From positions 1 to 64,000 of the forward strand of contig CAXTHJ010000002.1 in the NCBI GenBank assembly GCA_964243985.1: a stretch of 64,000 nucleotides of DNA, read 5' to 3'. The notes beneath the pieces were generated by a model. It was not told the DNA's origin. It worked only from the letters and a program-made list of their open reading frames with translations, and did not search any database. Position 1 is the stretch's first letter. Each line of letters starts with the position of its first letter. Of this stretch, positions 31,343 to 39,648 are shown piece by piece. The translations under genes and the position numbers were made by a program. This DNA is from CAIOYC01 sp964243985 (GTDB taxonomy: Bacteria > Pseudomonadota > Alphaproteobacteria > Caulobacterales > Caulobacteraceae).

Positions 31343-32600
31343 GCTAAGCCCAAAGCAGGTAGTTGTCCGAGACCTTCTCGCTAACACGGCGCTCCACTGC
31401 CTGATCTACGGCGGTTCGCGGTCCGGCAAGACCTTTCTCTTCTGCTACGCCATTGCAGTCAGGGCGTTATCGGCGCCGGACTCAAGACATCTCGTGGCCC
31501 GTCTGCACAACATCGATGTGCGCCAGTCCGTGATGATGGACACTTGGCCGAAGATGATGCGGCTGGCGTTTCCGGGCGTCAGCTACAAGGAAAACAAGAC
31601 CGACCAGTACATTACCCTGCCGAATGACTCGGAGGTGTGGTTCGGCGGCCTAGATGACAAAGACCGGGTCGATAAGATCCTCGGCAAAGAGTTCGCCACC
31701 ATCTACGTGAACGAGGCGTCGCAGGTCAGCTACGACGCCATCCAGACCCTTCGCACCCGTCTGGCTCAGGTCTGTTTCAAGGTCGATGGGCGCCGACTGG
31801 CCCTGAAGGCCTACTACGACCTCAACCCCACTGGCCGAAGCCATTGGACCTATCGCGAATTTGTTGAGGGCCTTCGGCCCGAGAATGGAATTCCGCTCCC
31901 GGCTGGACAGCACGTCCACGCCGTGATGAACCCGGCAGAAAACCCTAACCTTTCGCCTGAATACCTAGCCATTCTCGACAACCTGCCGGAGCGACAGCGC
32001 CAGCGTTTCAGGGATGGTGCATACCTAACGGAAGTGCCTGGGGCGCTTTGGCCGCTCGCCAGGATCGAGGAGCTTCGGCGATCGGTTCGCCCAGAGATCA
32101 CCCGCATCGTTACCGCTATCGACCCGTCTGGCTCTGACGGGACTGGCGGAGACATGCAGGGGATCATCACTGCCGGGTTAGGAATTGATGGCCACGCCTA
32201 CGTTCTTCGGGACGATAGCGTCCGAATGTCACCTGAGGGTTGGGCCCGCCGAGTGGTGAGCGTCTTCCACCAAGAACGAGCGGACCTCATCGTCGCCGAG
32301 GTTAATTACGGCGGCGCCATGGTGGCGAGTACGATCCGGACGGCGGACAGCAACGTCCCGGTCAAGGTCGAGAGCGCCTCTCGCGGCAAACACATTCGAG
32401 CCGAGCCGGTCGCCGCGCTTTATGAGCAGGGCAAGGTCCATCACGTCGGCAGTTTTCCAGAATTGGAAGAGCAGATGGGCATGATGACCACTTCTGGCTT
32501 CCAGGGTTCAGGGTCGCCTGATCGGTTGGACGCCGCCGTTTGGGCCATTAGCGAGTTGATGCTCGGTGTCGAGCCGTTTCAGTGGCACGTGGGCGACTAG
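31290..32600 (+). CDS. terL: terminase large subunit
   Basis: 436-aa packaging motor. ATPase domain: Walker A GGSRSGKT (residues 41-48) and Walker B ATIYVNEAS (about 130). C-terminal RNase H-like nuclease: TAIDPSGSDGTGGD (about residue 274) and a late acidic motif near PDRLDAAVWA. Appears intact and full length, which is notable because the capsid genes downstream are not. Confidence 0.93.
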   Translation: MAASRSTSAAPGATPTFKLSPKQVVVRDLLANTALHCLIYGGSRSGKTFLFCYAIAVRALSAPDSRHLVARLHNIDVRQSVMMDTWPKMMRLAFPGVSYKENKTDQYITLPNDSEVWFGGLDDKDRVDKILGKEFATIYVNEASQVSYDAIQTLRTRLAQVCFKVDGRRLALKAYYDLNPTGRSHWTYREFVEGLRPENGIPLPAGQHVHAVMNPAENPNLSPEYLAILDNLPERQRQRFRDGAYLTEVPGALWPLARIEELRRSVRPEITRIVTAIDPSGSDGTGGDMQGIITAGLGIDGHAYVLRDDSVRMSPEGWARRVVSVFHQERADLIVAEVNYGGAMVASTIRTADSNVPVKVESASRGKHIRAEPVAALYEQGKVHHVGSFPELEEQMGMMTTSGFQGSGSPDRLDAAVWAISELMLGVEPFQWHVGD

Positions 32601-34123
32601 TGAACATCTGGGACCTGGTTACAGGCAAAGCCACCATAGCTCCGAAGGCATATGCCGGCGGGTACGCGGAGGGCATAGCGCTGTCGGTTTGGACGCCAGG
32701 CCAACCGGTGTGGACGGATCGGCGCTACCTTCGGATGGCCGACGAGGCCTATGTCCGCAACGCCATCGCCTATCGATGCGTAAAGATGATCGCTGGAGCA
32801 GCGGCGGGGATTCCGTGGCGGCTGACGGACAAGAAGTCCAAGGACATCGACGACAGCCCGCTGCTGGACCTTCTCTCCAACCCGGCGCCGATGGTTTCGA
32901 ACCAGGCGCTTTGGGAAGCGTTCTTCGCGTTCCTGCTCTTGTCGGGCAACACTTATCTGGAAGCTGTTGGGCCGTCGGCAAATCGGCCTCCGTTGGAACT
33001 TTGGCCGCATCGTCCCGATCGAATGGAAGTGGTGGCGGGGTCGAAAAGCCTACCCCAAGCTTTCCGGCTGATGATCAACGGCATCGAAAAGCAGCGCTGG
33101 CCTGTTGATCAGATGACGGGCCAGAGCGCGATCTTGCAGTTGAAGGAATTCCACCCTCTCAACGACTGGTACGGGCTTTCACGGGTCGATCCGGGCGCCT
33201 ATGGCGTGGATCGGCACAATGCCGCCTCGGCCCACAACAAGGCCCTATTGGACAGCGGCGGTCGCCCCAGCGGAGCGTTGATTTTCAAGCCGGTGACGGT
33301 GAACGGGCAAGCGACTTCTGCGCCAAAAGACGTGATCCAAGCCGCCGAAGCCCGACTCGCTGAACGTCATGGCTCCCCAGATAAGGCCGGACGACCGTTC
33401 GTTTTTGGAGGTGATGTCGATTGGAAGGAGATGTCCATCTCCCCAAAGGACATGGATTACGCGGCGGGCAAAAACGATGCGGCGCGGGATATTTGCACCT
33501 CGTTCGGTGTGCCGCACATCCTGATTGTTCCGGGTTCTTCGACCTATAACAACGTCAGAGAGGCCCGCGTCGAATTTTATGAGGATACCGTCCTTCCCCT
33601 CGCGGCGCAGGCTTGCTCGGCGCTGAATATGTGGCTCACGCCCCGCTATGGCGACAAGCTGATACTCTCGCACGACCTAGACAGTATTCCAGCCTTAGAA
33701 CCCCGCCGCCAAGCCAAACGCGACGCGATTTTGGGGCTTTGGAAGGGTGGTCTGCTGAAGCGTGACGAAGCCCGCAAGGAACTGAACTGGGAGCCCATCG
33801 GCGGCGAAGCCGGTGAAGAGCTCGCTGTGCCGAGTGTGGCCGGTGAAGAAGATGCCGACGAAACGCCGGCCGAGCCCGCGCCCGAACCCGAGACCAATCT
33901 TAACGACGATATCGCCGTTCAACTGGCTGAGTTGGTCGCGGAAGTCTTTGGCGGTTACACCCCAGTAGCCGATCTCGTCGTAGAGTTCGATTTGGGCCAC
34001 GCCGGCGTCGGCCTTGACGGTTTGAAAGGTCGTCCCCGCCGAACGGGCGAAGAAGCGCTGCTTAGGCGGCGACGTGGTCAACTTCGAAGCGGTGAAGCTG
34101 CTGGTCGCTTCAACCTAGGCTAA
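32600..34123 (+). CDS. HK97-type portal protein with aberrant C-terminal extension
   Basis: 507 aa from the GTG at 32600, which overlaps the terL stop. Portal signatures are AIAYRCVKMIAGAAAGIPW, LLSGNTYLEAVG, HNKALLDSGGRPSGALIF and the late SFGVPHILIVPGSSTYNNV. The genuine protein ends about residue 432 (near ...PAEPAPEPETN). The remaining 75 or so residues are translated from an inverted protease fragment and, out of frame, from a capsid remnant. This tail is therefore an artefact of rearrangement; whether the portal still assembles is unknown. Confidence 0.88.
   Translation: MNIWDLVTGKATIAPKAYAGGYAEGIALSVWTPGQPVWTDRRYLRMADEAYVRNAIAYRCVKMIAGAAAGIPWRLTDKKSKDIDDSPLLDLLSNPAPMVSNQALWEAFFAFLLLSGNTYLEAVGPSANRPPLELWPHRPDRMEVVAGSKSLPQAFRLMINGIEKQRWPVDQMTGQSAILQLKEFHPLNDWYGLSRVDPGAYGVDRHNAASAHNKALLDSGGRPSGALIFKPVTVNGQATSAPKDVIQAAEARLAERHGSPDKAGRPFVFGGDVDWKEMSISPKDMDYAAGKNDAARDICTSFGVPHILIVPGSSTYNNVREARVEFYEDTVLPLAAQACSALNMWLTPRYGDKLILSHDLDSIPALEPRRQAKRDAILGLWKGGLLKRDEARKELNWEPIGGEAGEELAVPSVAGEEDADETPAEPAPEPETNLNDDIAVQLAELVAEVFGGYTPVADLVVEFDLGHAGVGLDGLKGRPRRTGEEALLRRRRGQLRSGEAAGRFNLG
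33896..34069 (-). pseudogene. inverted 5' remnant of ClpP-like prohead protease
   Basis: On the minus strand, inside the 3' end of the portal frame, a protein segment starts PPKQRFFARSAG and continues through DEIGYWGVTAKDFRDQL to NGDIVVKI. This is the characteristic N-terminus of ClpP/S49-type phage prohead proteases, which normally continue into NSPGGDVF with the catalytic Ser later. It stops at 33896 and the next codons read antisense portal. The orientation is opposite to all packaging genes, so it is a relic of an inversion/deletion. Confidence 0.8.
34065..34118 (+). pseudogene. 3' remnant of major capsid protein gene
   Basis: In plus-strand frame the sequence reads GGDVVNFEAVKLLVAST then TAG at 34116-34118. 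That is the usual C-terminal end of HK97-fold capsid proteins (VGGDVVN.EAVK.L), exactly where the capsid gene should end. It is followed by a hairpin and then the gene that normally comes after the capsid gene. About 95% of the capsid gene is missing. Confidence 0.72.
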
Positions 34124-34141
34124 GGGCGGCCTCGGCCGCCC
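34124..34141 (+). terminator. GC hairpin after capsid remnant
   Basis: GGGCGGCC-TC-GGCCGCCC, perfect 8-bp stem immediately after the capsid-remnant and portal stops. No T tract follows, so it is more likely an RNA-processing or stability element of the late transcript than a strong terminator. Confidence 0.45.
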
Positions 34142-34177
34142 ACACCCGTTCATCCATCTTCAGAAGGACTGCCGCCG

Positions 34178-34600
34178 ATGCGCGACCTCTTCAACTCGAT
34201 CAATCCCCGACCGGTTCTTTCGCCGGTCGTTGTGACCGACAACACCCCCCAAGTCGGCTCGATCATCGACCTGCAGGGCTATGACAGCATTACCTATGTG
34301 ATCGTCACCGGCACGCTCGCAGACGCCGACGCCACCTTCGCTGCATCTCTCAGCGCGGGCAACGCCTCCAACCTATCAGACGGCGTCGCTGTGCCCTCGA
34401 CCGACCTGCTTGGCAGCGATCTTTTGGCCAGCTTCAACTTCGCATCCGACGTGAAGTGCTTCAAGATCGGCTACCAAGGTTCGATGCGCTACTCGCAGTT
34501 GACCGTCACGCCTTCCGGCAACACCGGCAACGCGCCACTGTGCATTCTCGCTATCCTCGGTCATCCGGCCCTCGGTCCGACCTCGAACCCGCCGTCCTAA
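34178..34600 (+). CDS. small structural protein usually following the capsid gene
   Basis: 140 aa, MRDLFNSINPRPVLSPVVVTDN, beta-rich (IIDLQGYDSITYVIVTGTL). Proteins starting MRDLFN..I are typically found just downstream of capsid genes in HK97-like alphaproteobacterial phages; possibly a decoration or head-completion protein. AGAAGGA ribosome site upstream. Retained despite loss of the capsid gene. Confidence 0.65.
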   Translation: MRDLFNSINPRPVLSPVVVTDNTPQVGSIIDLQGYDSITYVIVTGTLADADATFAASLSAGNASNLSDGVAVPSTDLLGSDLLASFNFASDVKCFKIGYQGSMRYSQLTVTPSGNTGNAPLCILAILGHPALGPTSNPPS

Positions 34601-34661
34601 GACCTGGCGGGGTCGTCAAAAGCCCCGCGCCCATTTTCCCCAACTGCAGTGAGGGACCGTC

Positions 34662-35048
34662 ATGGCCAAGTACACGGTAACCAAGGATTTCGACTATTCC
34701 GAAGACGGTTTCACTTCCAAGCCCGTGAAGGCCGGGGAGGAGATCGACGTTCGCGATGGCCTGTCCGTCGGACTAATCGCCGAGGGCTTCATCGCTAATG
34801 GCGCTGCCGCGGAAACCGCCTCCAAGGTCGCGGGCGCCTCGATTAAGAATGCGGACCTCGGCGACGTCGTCAGCGACACCGCCAAGGTGAAGGGCAAGAT
34901 CGCCACCGCCGAAGCTGGCATATCCGATGGCCACATCGGCGAGCCGGAAGCGTCGGCGATCGTAAAGGAAGACAAGCCGATCCCGATCTTACCGCCCGTC
35001 GGCGAAAACGTCGTTGAAAACGACAAGCCGGACCAAGCGAAGTCCTAA
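34662..35048 (+). CDS. hypothetical structural-region protein
   Basis: 128 aa. The N-terminus YTVTKDFDYSEDGFTSKPVKAGEEIDV resembles a small SH3-like beta fold; the rest is an acidic, Pro-rich low-complexity tail. Probably a head-associated protein. No named family. Confidence 0.55.
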   Translation: MAKYTVTKDFDYSEDGFTSKPVKAGEEIDVRDGLSVGLIAEGFIANGAAAETASKVAGASIKNADLGDVVSDTAKVKGKIATAEAGISDGHIGEPEASAIVKEDKPIPILPPVGENVVENDKPDQAKS

Positions 35049-35051
35049 TCG

Positions 35052-35693
35052 GTGACCTTGGTCGTCGAGGATGGAACCGGCGTCACCGGGGCTGAAAGTT
35101 ACGCCCCGGTAGACGCTGCGCTCGCATACTGGACGGCCAGGCCACAAAGCCCCTTGGCGTTTCCATGGGCGAGTGCGTCAACGCCCGTCAAGGAGGGCTC
35201 GCTCCGTGAGGCGTCCTGCTATCTTGATGCGACTTGGGGTCAACAATACCTTGGCGCCCGGCTCCTAGCGACGCAGGGTTTATTCTGGCCGCGCCGTACC
35301 GTCCTCGCCGCGCCCGGCGCTAGGCTTCCGCTCTATCGCCACTATGGCATCGCCAGGCCTTTCGGGGTTGAATTTCCGGTCGGGTTCTACCTCTTCAACG
35401 ACTCCGACGGCTGCGATGTTGATCTGACGATCGTCTACGGTGCCGACGGATACCCGCTTCCAGCGCTGCCCTTGCAGATTATCAACGCGACCATTGAACT
35501 GGCGGCACGCGCGATGAGCGCTCCTCTAGCGCAAGATTTCGTCACCGGGGGACGGCTGAAGAGCGAAGCTGCAGGGGACACCGAGTTCGTCTACTTCGAT
35601 GACGGCCGGGCGAGCGCTTCCTACGGATTCCTCAACACGATGCTTACGCCAGTCTTGGCGCAAGCCGGACAAGACGGGTGGAACTGGGCGTGA
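35052..35693 (+). CDS. head-tail connector (DnaT-like / gp6-like)
   Basis: 213 aa, GTG start. VVEDGTGVTGAESYAPVDAA at the N-terminus and SLREASCYLDATWGQQYLGA are typical of the DnaT-like connector family that binds below the portal. Contains ATIELAARAM helix as in gp6-type connectors. Overlaps the next gene by 4 bp. Confidence 0.75.
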   Translation: MTLVVEDGTGVTGAESYAPVDAALAYWTARPQSPLAFPWASASTPVKEGSLREASCYLDATWGQQYLGARLLATQGLFWPRRTVLAAPGARLPLYRHYGIARPFGVEFPVGFYLFNDSDGCDVDLTIVYGADGYPLPALPLQIINATIELAARAMSAPLAQDFVTGGRLKSEAAGDTEFVYFDDGRASASYGFLNTMLTPVLAQAGQDGWNWA

Positions 35694-36046
35694 CAAGCCG
35701 ACTCTATCCGCGGGTCATCACGGCGTGGCGTCCGAAAGCCGCCGGCCAGGTCGGGGACGTGGCCTACAACAGCGTCACCTTTCCTGACGGCTACACCCAA
35801 CTTGGATCGGCTCGCCCGGCGAGCATCCAGCTCGACCGCCAAGGGCAACGGAACGCAGTCGGCCTTCCCACCGATGCGCGCTACGATGCGATCTGGAAGG
35901 TGTTCATACCGGACAAATTTGCGAGCCTGGGCACGTTCGCAACCGGAGACGTGATCCAAGACGATCTGCAGAACCTCTACCAGTGCTTCGCACCGTACTG
36001 GAACCTGCTCGGCTACCGGCTCGGCTGCATCGTTCTGGAGGTCTAG
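35690..36046 (+). CDS. head-tail joining / tail-completion protein
   Basis: 118 aa from a GTG overlapping the previous stop. Position and the beta-rich sequence (ASIQLDRQGQRNAVGLPTDA...WKVFIP) fit a head-completion or head-closure factor. Directly abuts the next gene. Assignment by context. Confidence 0.55.
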   Translation: MTSRLYPRVITAWRPKAAGQVGDVAYNSVTFPDGYTQLGSARPASIQLDRQGQRNAVGLPTDARYDAIWKVFIPDKFASLGTFATGDVIQDDLQNLYQCFAPYWNLLGYRLGCIVLEV

Positions 36047-36910
36047 GTGGCCGACCTTTCAGATGCTGAAAACACGTTCAAGTCACTGATTGTCGGATGG
36101 GTCTATCCTACCGGAACGGCAAACCCCTCCGCCATCTTGGATGGCGGCTCACCAGTACCAACGAAGGTCGGGCGCGGCTGGCCGACGAAGAATGCGCTCC
36201 AGGCCGATCTCCTGGCCAAGGTCGCCAACATCTCGATCTACAGTCAGCCCGGCTCAGAGCGGCTGACGACGCGCTATCCTCGTGAATGGCAGCAGCTCGG
36301 GACGATCACGACCACCCTCACGGCGACCGTCTCAGGCCGAACGATAACCATCGGCGGCGCAGTCTCCGCTCCACAGAATGTGGCCGTGTTGATCGGAAGC
36401 AAGGCCTATGTCTACCCCGTTCAGCCCGGCGACACGCTAGCGACAATCGCGGCCGCTCTGGCGTCCATAATCGAGGTCGGTGTCAGCGCGACGAGTTCCG
36501 GGCCCGTCATCACCGTCTCAGGCGATTTGGCGCTGATCGGACGTGTCGGCGGCTTCGGTACGGTGATGCGGGAGCTGCGCCGTCAAGAGCGTCTCTTCCA
36601 GATCACGGTCTGGTGCTGGTCGCCGGAACAACGGGATGCGGTGGCCAGCTTCATCGATATAAAGTTCGCAGGGGCTGGGCAGGATAACGGCCTTGAGTTC
36701 ATCACCCTCCCGGATGGCTCCTCAGCGAGACTGAAGTATGTCCGAACGGCTCCGGCCGACAAGGACGAGCTTTCCGGGGCATTCCGGCGAGACCTGATCT
36801 ACTCGCTCGAATACGCGACCACCGAAACCATGACCGCGCCCCAGATCGTCGCCTTCGAAACCAAGATCGAAGATCCGAGCGCCAACATCATCATCGATCA
36901 GACCGTTTGA
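36047..36910 (+). CDS. tail-terminator-region protein with LysM-like motif
   Basis: 287 aa, GTG start. Includes QPGDTLATIAAALAS (LysM-like) in the middle and a C-terminal ELRRQERLFQITVWCWSPEQ segment. The N-terminal LIVGWVYPTG resembles tail-terminator proteins in contractile-tail phages. The exact role is inferred from position between connectors and sheath. Confidence 0.55.
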   Translation: MADLSDAENTFKSLIVGWVYPTGTANPSAILDGGSPVPTKVGRGWPTKNALQADLLAKVANISIYSQPGSERLTTRYPREWQQLGTITTTLTATVSGRTITIGGAVSAPQNVAVLIGSKAYVYPVQPGDTLATIAAALASIIEVGVSATSSGPVITVSGDLALIGRVGGFGTVMRELRRQERLFQITVWCWSPEQRDAVASFIDIKFAGAGQDNGLEFITLPDGSSARLKYVRTAPADKDELSGAFRRDLIYSLEYATTETMTAPQIVAFETKIEDPSANIIIDQTV

Positions 36911-36918
36911 GGCCCACC

Positions 36919-37074
36919 ATGCCCGATCTCGAATACATCGCCGTCCAGGCGTTCGGCGCTTTTCAGAAGGGCGAGACCGTCCCTGAGGAGGATGCCAAGG
37001 CCAGCCCGCACTGCGTGGTCGCCCGCGCAGTCCAGATTGCTCCGGAACCGGAAGCCGAACACCCCGCCGAATAG
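36919..37074 (+). CDS. small acidic protein before sheath gene
   Basis: 51 aa, starting MPDLEYIAVQAFGAFQKGET; acidic. 8 bp after the previous gene. Similar in style to short proteins found before Mu-type sheath genes. Function unknown. Confidence 0.5.
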   Translation: MPDLEYIAVQAFGAFQKGETVPEEDAKASPHCVVARAVQIAPEPEAEHPAE

Positions 37075-37100
37075 TCGGCCACCCCACATCAACCCACCAG

Positions 37101-37125
37101 GCCGCCTCCAGGCGGCTCTTTCTTT
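37101..37125 (+). terminator. GCCGCCTCCAGGCGGC hairpin upstream of sheath
   Basis: Perfect stem with TCCA loop followed by CTCTTTCTTT, 13 bp before the sheath ATG. The identical 16-nt hairpin precedes the large spike gene (49978-49993). Because it lies just ahead of a gene rather than after an operon, it may attenuate, or mark RNA processing of, the late transcript. Confidence 0.6.
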
Positions 37126-37137
37126 GGGGACGCTTGA

Positions 37138-38649
37138 ATGACGATCTACCTCAACGGCAACGTCAATGTCGGCGCGCTCAGCGTTCCCGACGTGATTGTG
37201 AACGTCCAAGCGCCGCCGCCCGCTCCAGCCGCCGGCCAAGCCTCTAACATCTTGGGGATCGTCGGCACCGCGAACTGGGGCCCGGTGAACGCCGCCGTGA
37301 TCCTTGTGCCCAGTCAGGTCGCCCAGACCTTCGGTCCGGTCCAGAACCGCGCCCACGACCTCGGCACAGCCGCCACGATCGCTGCGCTTCAAGGCGCTTT
37401 GGTGTTCGCCATGGTGCGGGTGACCGATGGAACGGACGCTGCGGCGGCCGCCACGATCCAGACCTCCTGCATCACCCTCACCGCGAAATACACTGGCTCG
37501 CTCGGCAACCAGCTGCAGGCGGTGATCGCGGCTGGCTCAGCCGCCAGCACCTCGAAGGTCACGCTCTCCATCCCGGGCGGCATTCCCGAGACCTTCGATA
37601 ACATCTCAGGCTCTGGTAACGCGCTCTGGGTCAACATGGCCGCCGCCATCAACAATGGTCAGTCGGCCTCGCGCGGCCCATCCCAGCTTGTGGTCGCCAC
37701 CGCTGGCGCCGGGACCACCGCTCCAGCCTCGGCCACGACGACCCTCACCGGCGGCACCGATGGCGCGACGACCATCACTTCCTCTGTGATGATCGGGACC
37801 GACGGCACGACCCGCACCGGGATGTACGCCCTTCGCAACAGCGGCGCCGCCGTAGGCATGCTGGCCGAGTGCGCGACGCCTTCCACATGGTCGACGCAGC
37901 TCGCCTTCGCTCTGTCCGAGGGGCTGGAGATGGTGGACGCCAACGCCGCCGGCGACACCCCGGCGACCTTCGCGACGGCGATGGGCACAGCCGCCGTGGA
38001 CAATCCATGGTTCAAGGGGATGGTCGGGGACTGGTGTTATTGGCTCGACACCGTGAACGGCGTCACCCGCCTGGTGAGCCCGCAGGCCTTCTACGCCGGG
38101 GGCAAGATCGCTCAACTCCCCTCGCAATCGATGCTCAACAAGCCGCTCTATGGGGTCGTGGGCACGCAGAAGAGCCTCGCTCAGCAAACCTACAGCGCGG
38201 CCGATCTGCTCGTGATCGCGGGCGCCCGGGGCGATGTGATCACCAACCCGGTTCCGGGTGGTTCTTACTTCGGATGTCGTTTCGGCCGGAACACGAGCTC
38301 CGACGCCGGACGCCACCAAGACGCCTACACCACGATGACCAACTTTCTGGCCAAGTCGCTAAACGTGGCTGGCGGCCGGTTCGTCGGCTTGGTGATGACG
38401 CCTGACGAGCAGCGCGAGGCGCAGAGCGTGATCTCCGGGTTCCTGCAAGGACTGGCCTCACCGGCCTCGGGACCACCTCAGATCGGCGCGTTCTCTGTGG
38501 CCGTGACCTCCAATAACGCCACCGGCACTCAGGTGGCCATCGTGCAGGTCCAGTACCTCGGGATCATCGAGTACTTCATCATCGACCTCACCGGCGGCCA
38601 AACCGTCCAGATCGTCACCGCGGCGCAAGCCCAGCAAATCGTGTCCTAG
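37138..38649 (+). CDS. tail sheath protein (Mu gpL-like)
   Basis: 503 aa, contractile tail sheath. N-terminal SVPDVIVNVQAPPPAP and ILGIVGTANWGPVN, a variable middle, and the conserved C-terminal FRCRFGRN-like region (GGSYFGCRFGRNTSSDAGRHQDAYTTMTN split across about 375-405) and FLQGL are as in Mu/P2 sheaths. Shows the phage is a myovirus. Full length. Confidence 0.88.
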   Translation: MTIYLNGNVNVGALSVPDVIVNVQAPPPAPAAGQASNILGIVGTANWGPVNAAVILVPSQVAQTFGPVQNRAHDLGTAATIAALQGALVFAMVRVTDGTDAAAAATIQTSCITLTAKYTGSLGNQLQAVIAAGSAASTSKVTLSIPGGIPETFDNISGSGNALWVNMAAAINNGQSASRGPSQLVVATAGAGTTAPASATTTLTGGTDGATTITSSVMIGTDGTTRTGMYALRNSGAAVGMLAECATPSTWSTQLAFALSEGLEMVDANAAGDTPATFATAMGTAAVDNPWFKGMVGDWCYWLDTVNGVTRLVSPQAFYAGGKIAQLPSQSMLNKPLYGVVGTQKSLAQQTYSAADLLVIAGARGDVITNPVPGGSYFGCRFGRNTSSDAGRHQDAYTTMTNFLAKSLNVAGGRFVGLVMTPDEQREAQSVISGFLQGLASPASGPPQIGAFSVAVTSNNATGTQVAIVQVQYLGIIEYFIIDLTGGQTVQIVTAAQAQQIVS

Positions 38650-38659
38650 GGAGAGCGCC

Positions 38660-39094
38660 ATGCCGGTCAACGGTTACAACGTCGGTCGTGACGTCTCGGT
38701 CGATATCGTGGGCACCACCACTGGGGTGCTCCGCTTCAGGGTTCGCACGGGCTTCGAAGCAAAGCAGAAGACGGTCGACATCGAGGTTAAGCGCCTCGAT
38801 GGGATCGTTGATCACATCATCATGCCCTCGGGCTGGATGGGGTCGTTCGATTACGAGCGCGGCGGCGATGACCTCGACAGCTACTTCGCTGGGCTGGAGA
38901 ACTCTTACTACTCCGGCTTGACGACTGAAGGCGTCAACATCACCCAGTCCATCACAAACCCTAACGGCACGCTCAGCCAGTATCGTTTTACCCGAGCTGT
39001 GCTGAAGTACGATGACGCCGGTAAGTGGGAGGGCGACAAAACTGTGAAGCAGAAGATTTCATGGATGGCTTCTCGCCGGCTGAAGGTGGTCTAA
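38660..39094 (+). CDS. tail tube protein (Mu gpM-like)
   Basis: 144 aa. Beta-barrel-type inner tube: MPVNGYNVGRDVSVDIVGTT, RRLKVV end, QKISWMASR. Length and position right after the sheath support the call. GGAGAG ribosome site upstream. Confidence 0.82.
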   Translation: MPVNGYNVGRDVSVDIVGTTTGVLRFRVRTGFEAKQKTVDIEVKRLDGIVDHIIMPSGWMGSFDYERGGDDLDSYFAGLENSYYSGLTTEGVNITQSITNPNGTLSQYRFTRAVLKYDDAGKWEGDKTVKQKISWMASRRLKVV

Positions 39095-39478
39095 ATGACA
39101 AAAGTCACGATCAACGAAGGTAAGTCAGCCGCAGCGCCACGACCGTCGGATGAGCCTGTAAACAGCGCCTTAGTGAAGGACATCCGAGGACGTCGCATCG
39201 ACGTTAGGCGTATAGGGGCGATTGATCGATATCGTTTGGCAAAAATGCTTGGGGCAGAAGCGTCCCAAAATCCCGTCGCCATGGGATATGGCGTCCTGGC
39301 CTACTCCGTCACAGCGCTAGGCGCGGACGAAGTGCTGTTGCCGCAGACAGAGCGGGAGCTTGAAGTGGTTATTGGCAGGCTTGGAGACGAAGGCTTGGCC
39401 GCTGTTGGCGAGGCCCACGTTGAGTATTTCGGCATCTCGCCGATGGAAGATGAAGAGAAGGTCGCCTTAAAAAACTAA
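39095..39478 (+). CDS. tail assembly chaperone, short form
   Basis: 127 aa between tube and tape-measure region, as in E-type chaperones of P2/Mu. The C-terminus ends ...EEKVALKN at a slippery A AAA AAC (39469-39475) immediately before the UAA stop. A -1 shift there gives a longer product. It holds the tape measure during tail assembly. Confidence 0.8.
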   Translation: MTKVTINEGKSAAAPRPSDEPVNSALVKDIRGRRIDVRRIGAIDRYRLAKMLGAEASQNPVAMGYGVLAYSVTALGADEVLLPQTERELEVVIGRLGDEGLAAVGEAHVEYFGISPMEDEEKVALKN

Positions 39479-39648
39479 CCGAGGCAGCGGATTTCGTGGA
39501 GCCGCTGTTTCTCCTCAAGAGTGGCGTTCCCTACGAAAGGGCCTTCGCCATGAGCCACGATATCCGGCTCGCCCATTGCATCGTCCTTGGCCGCTTTGAA
39601 AACGGTGACTGGGACTGGGGCGGTATGTGCTGGAGGGACAGGTCTTGA
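39475..39648 (+). CDS. -1 frameshift extension of tail assembly chaperone
   Basis: No start of its own. After slippage at A AAA AAC translation continues in the -1 frame for 57 codons: LTEAADFVEPLFLLKSGVPY and on to GGMCWRDRS. The extension has the proper composition of a G-T type chaperone domain and ends overlapping the next gene start. Conserved programmed frameshifting in tail chaperones is well established; here it is deduced from sequence. Confidence 0.78.
   Translation, partial: LTEAADFVEPLFLLKSGVPYERAFAMSHDIRLAHCIVLGRFENGDWDWGGMCWRDRS

Noticed and set aside
33700..34123. Portal C-terminal extension as a new functional domain
   Set aside because: It is explained fully by antisense reading of a protease fragment and out-of-frame reading of a capsid stub.
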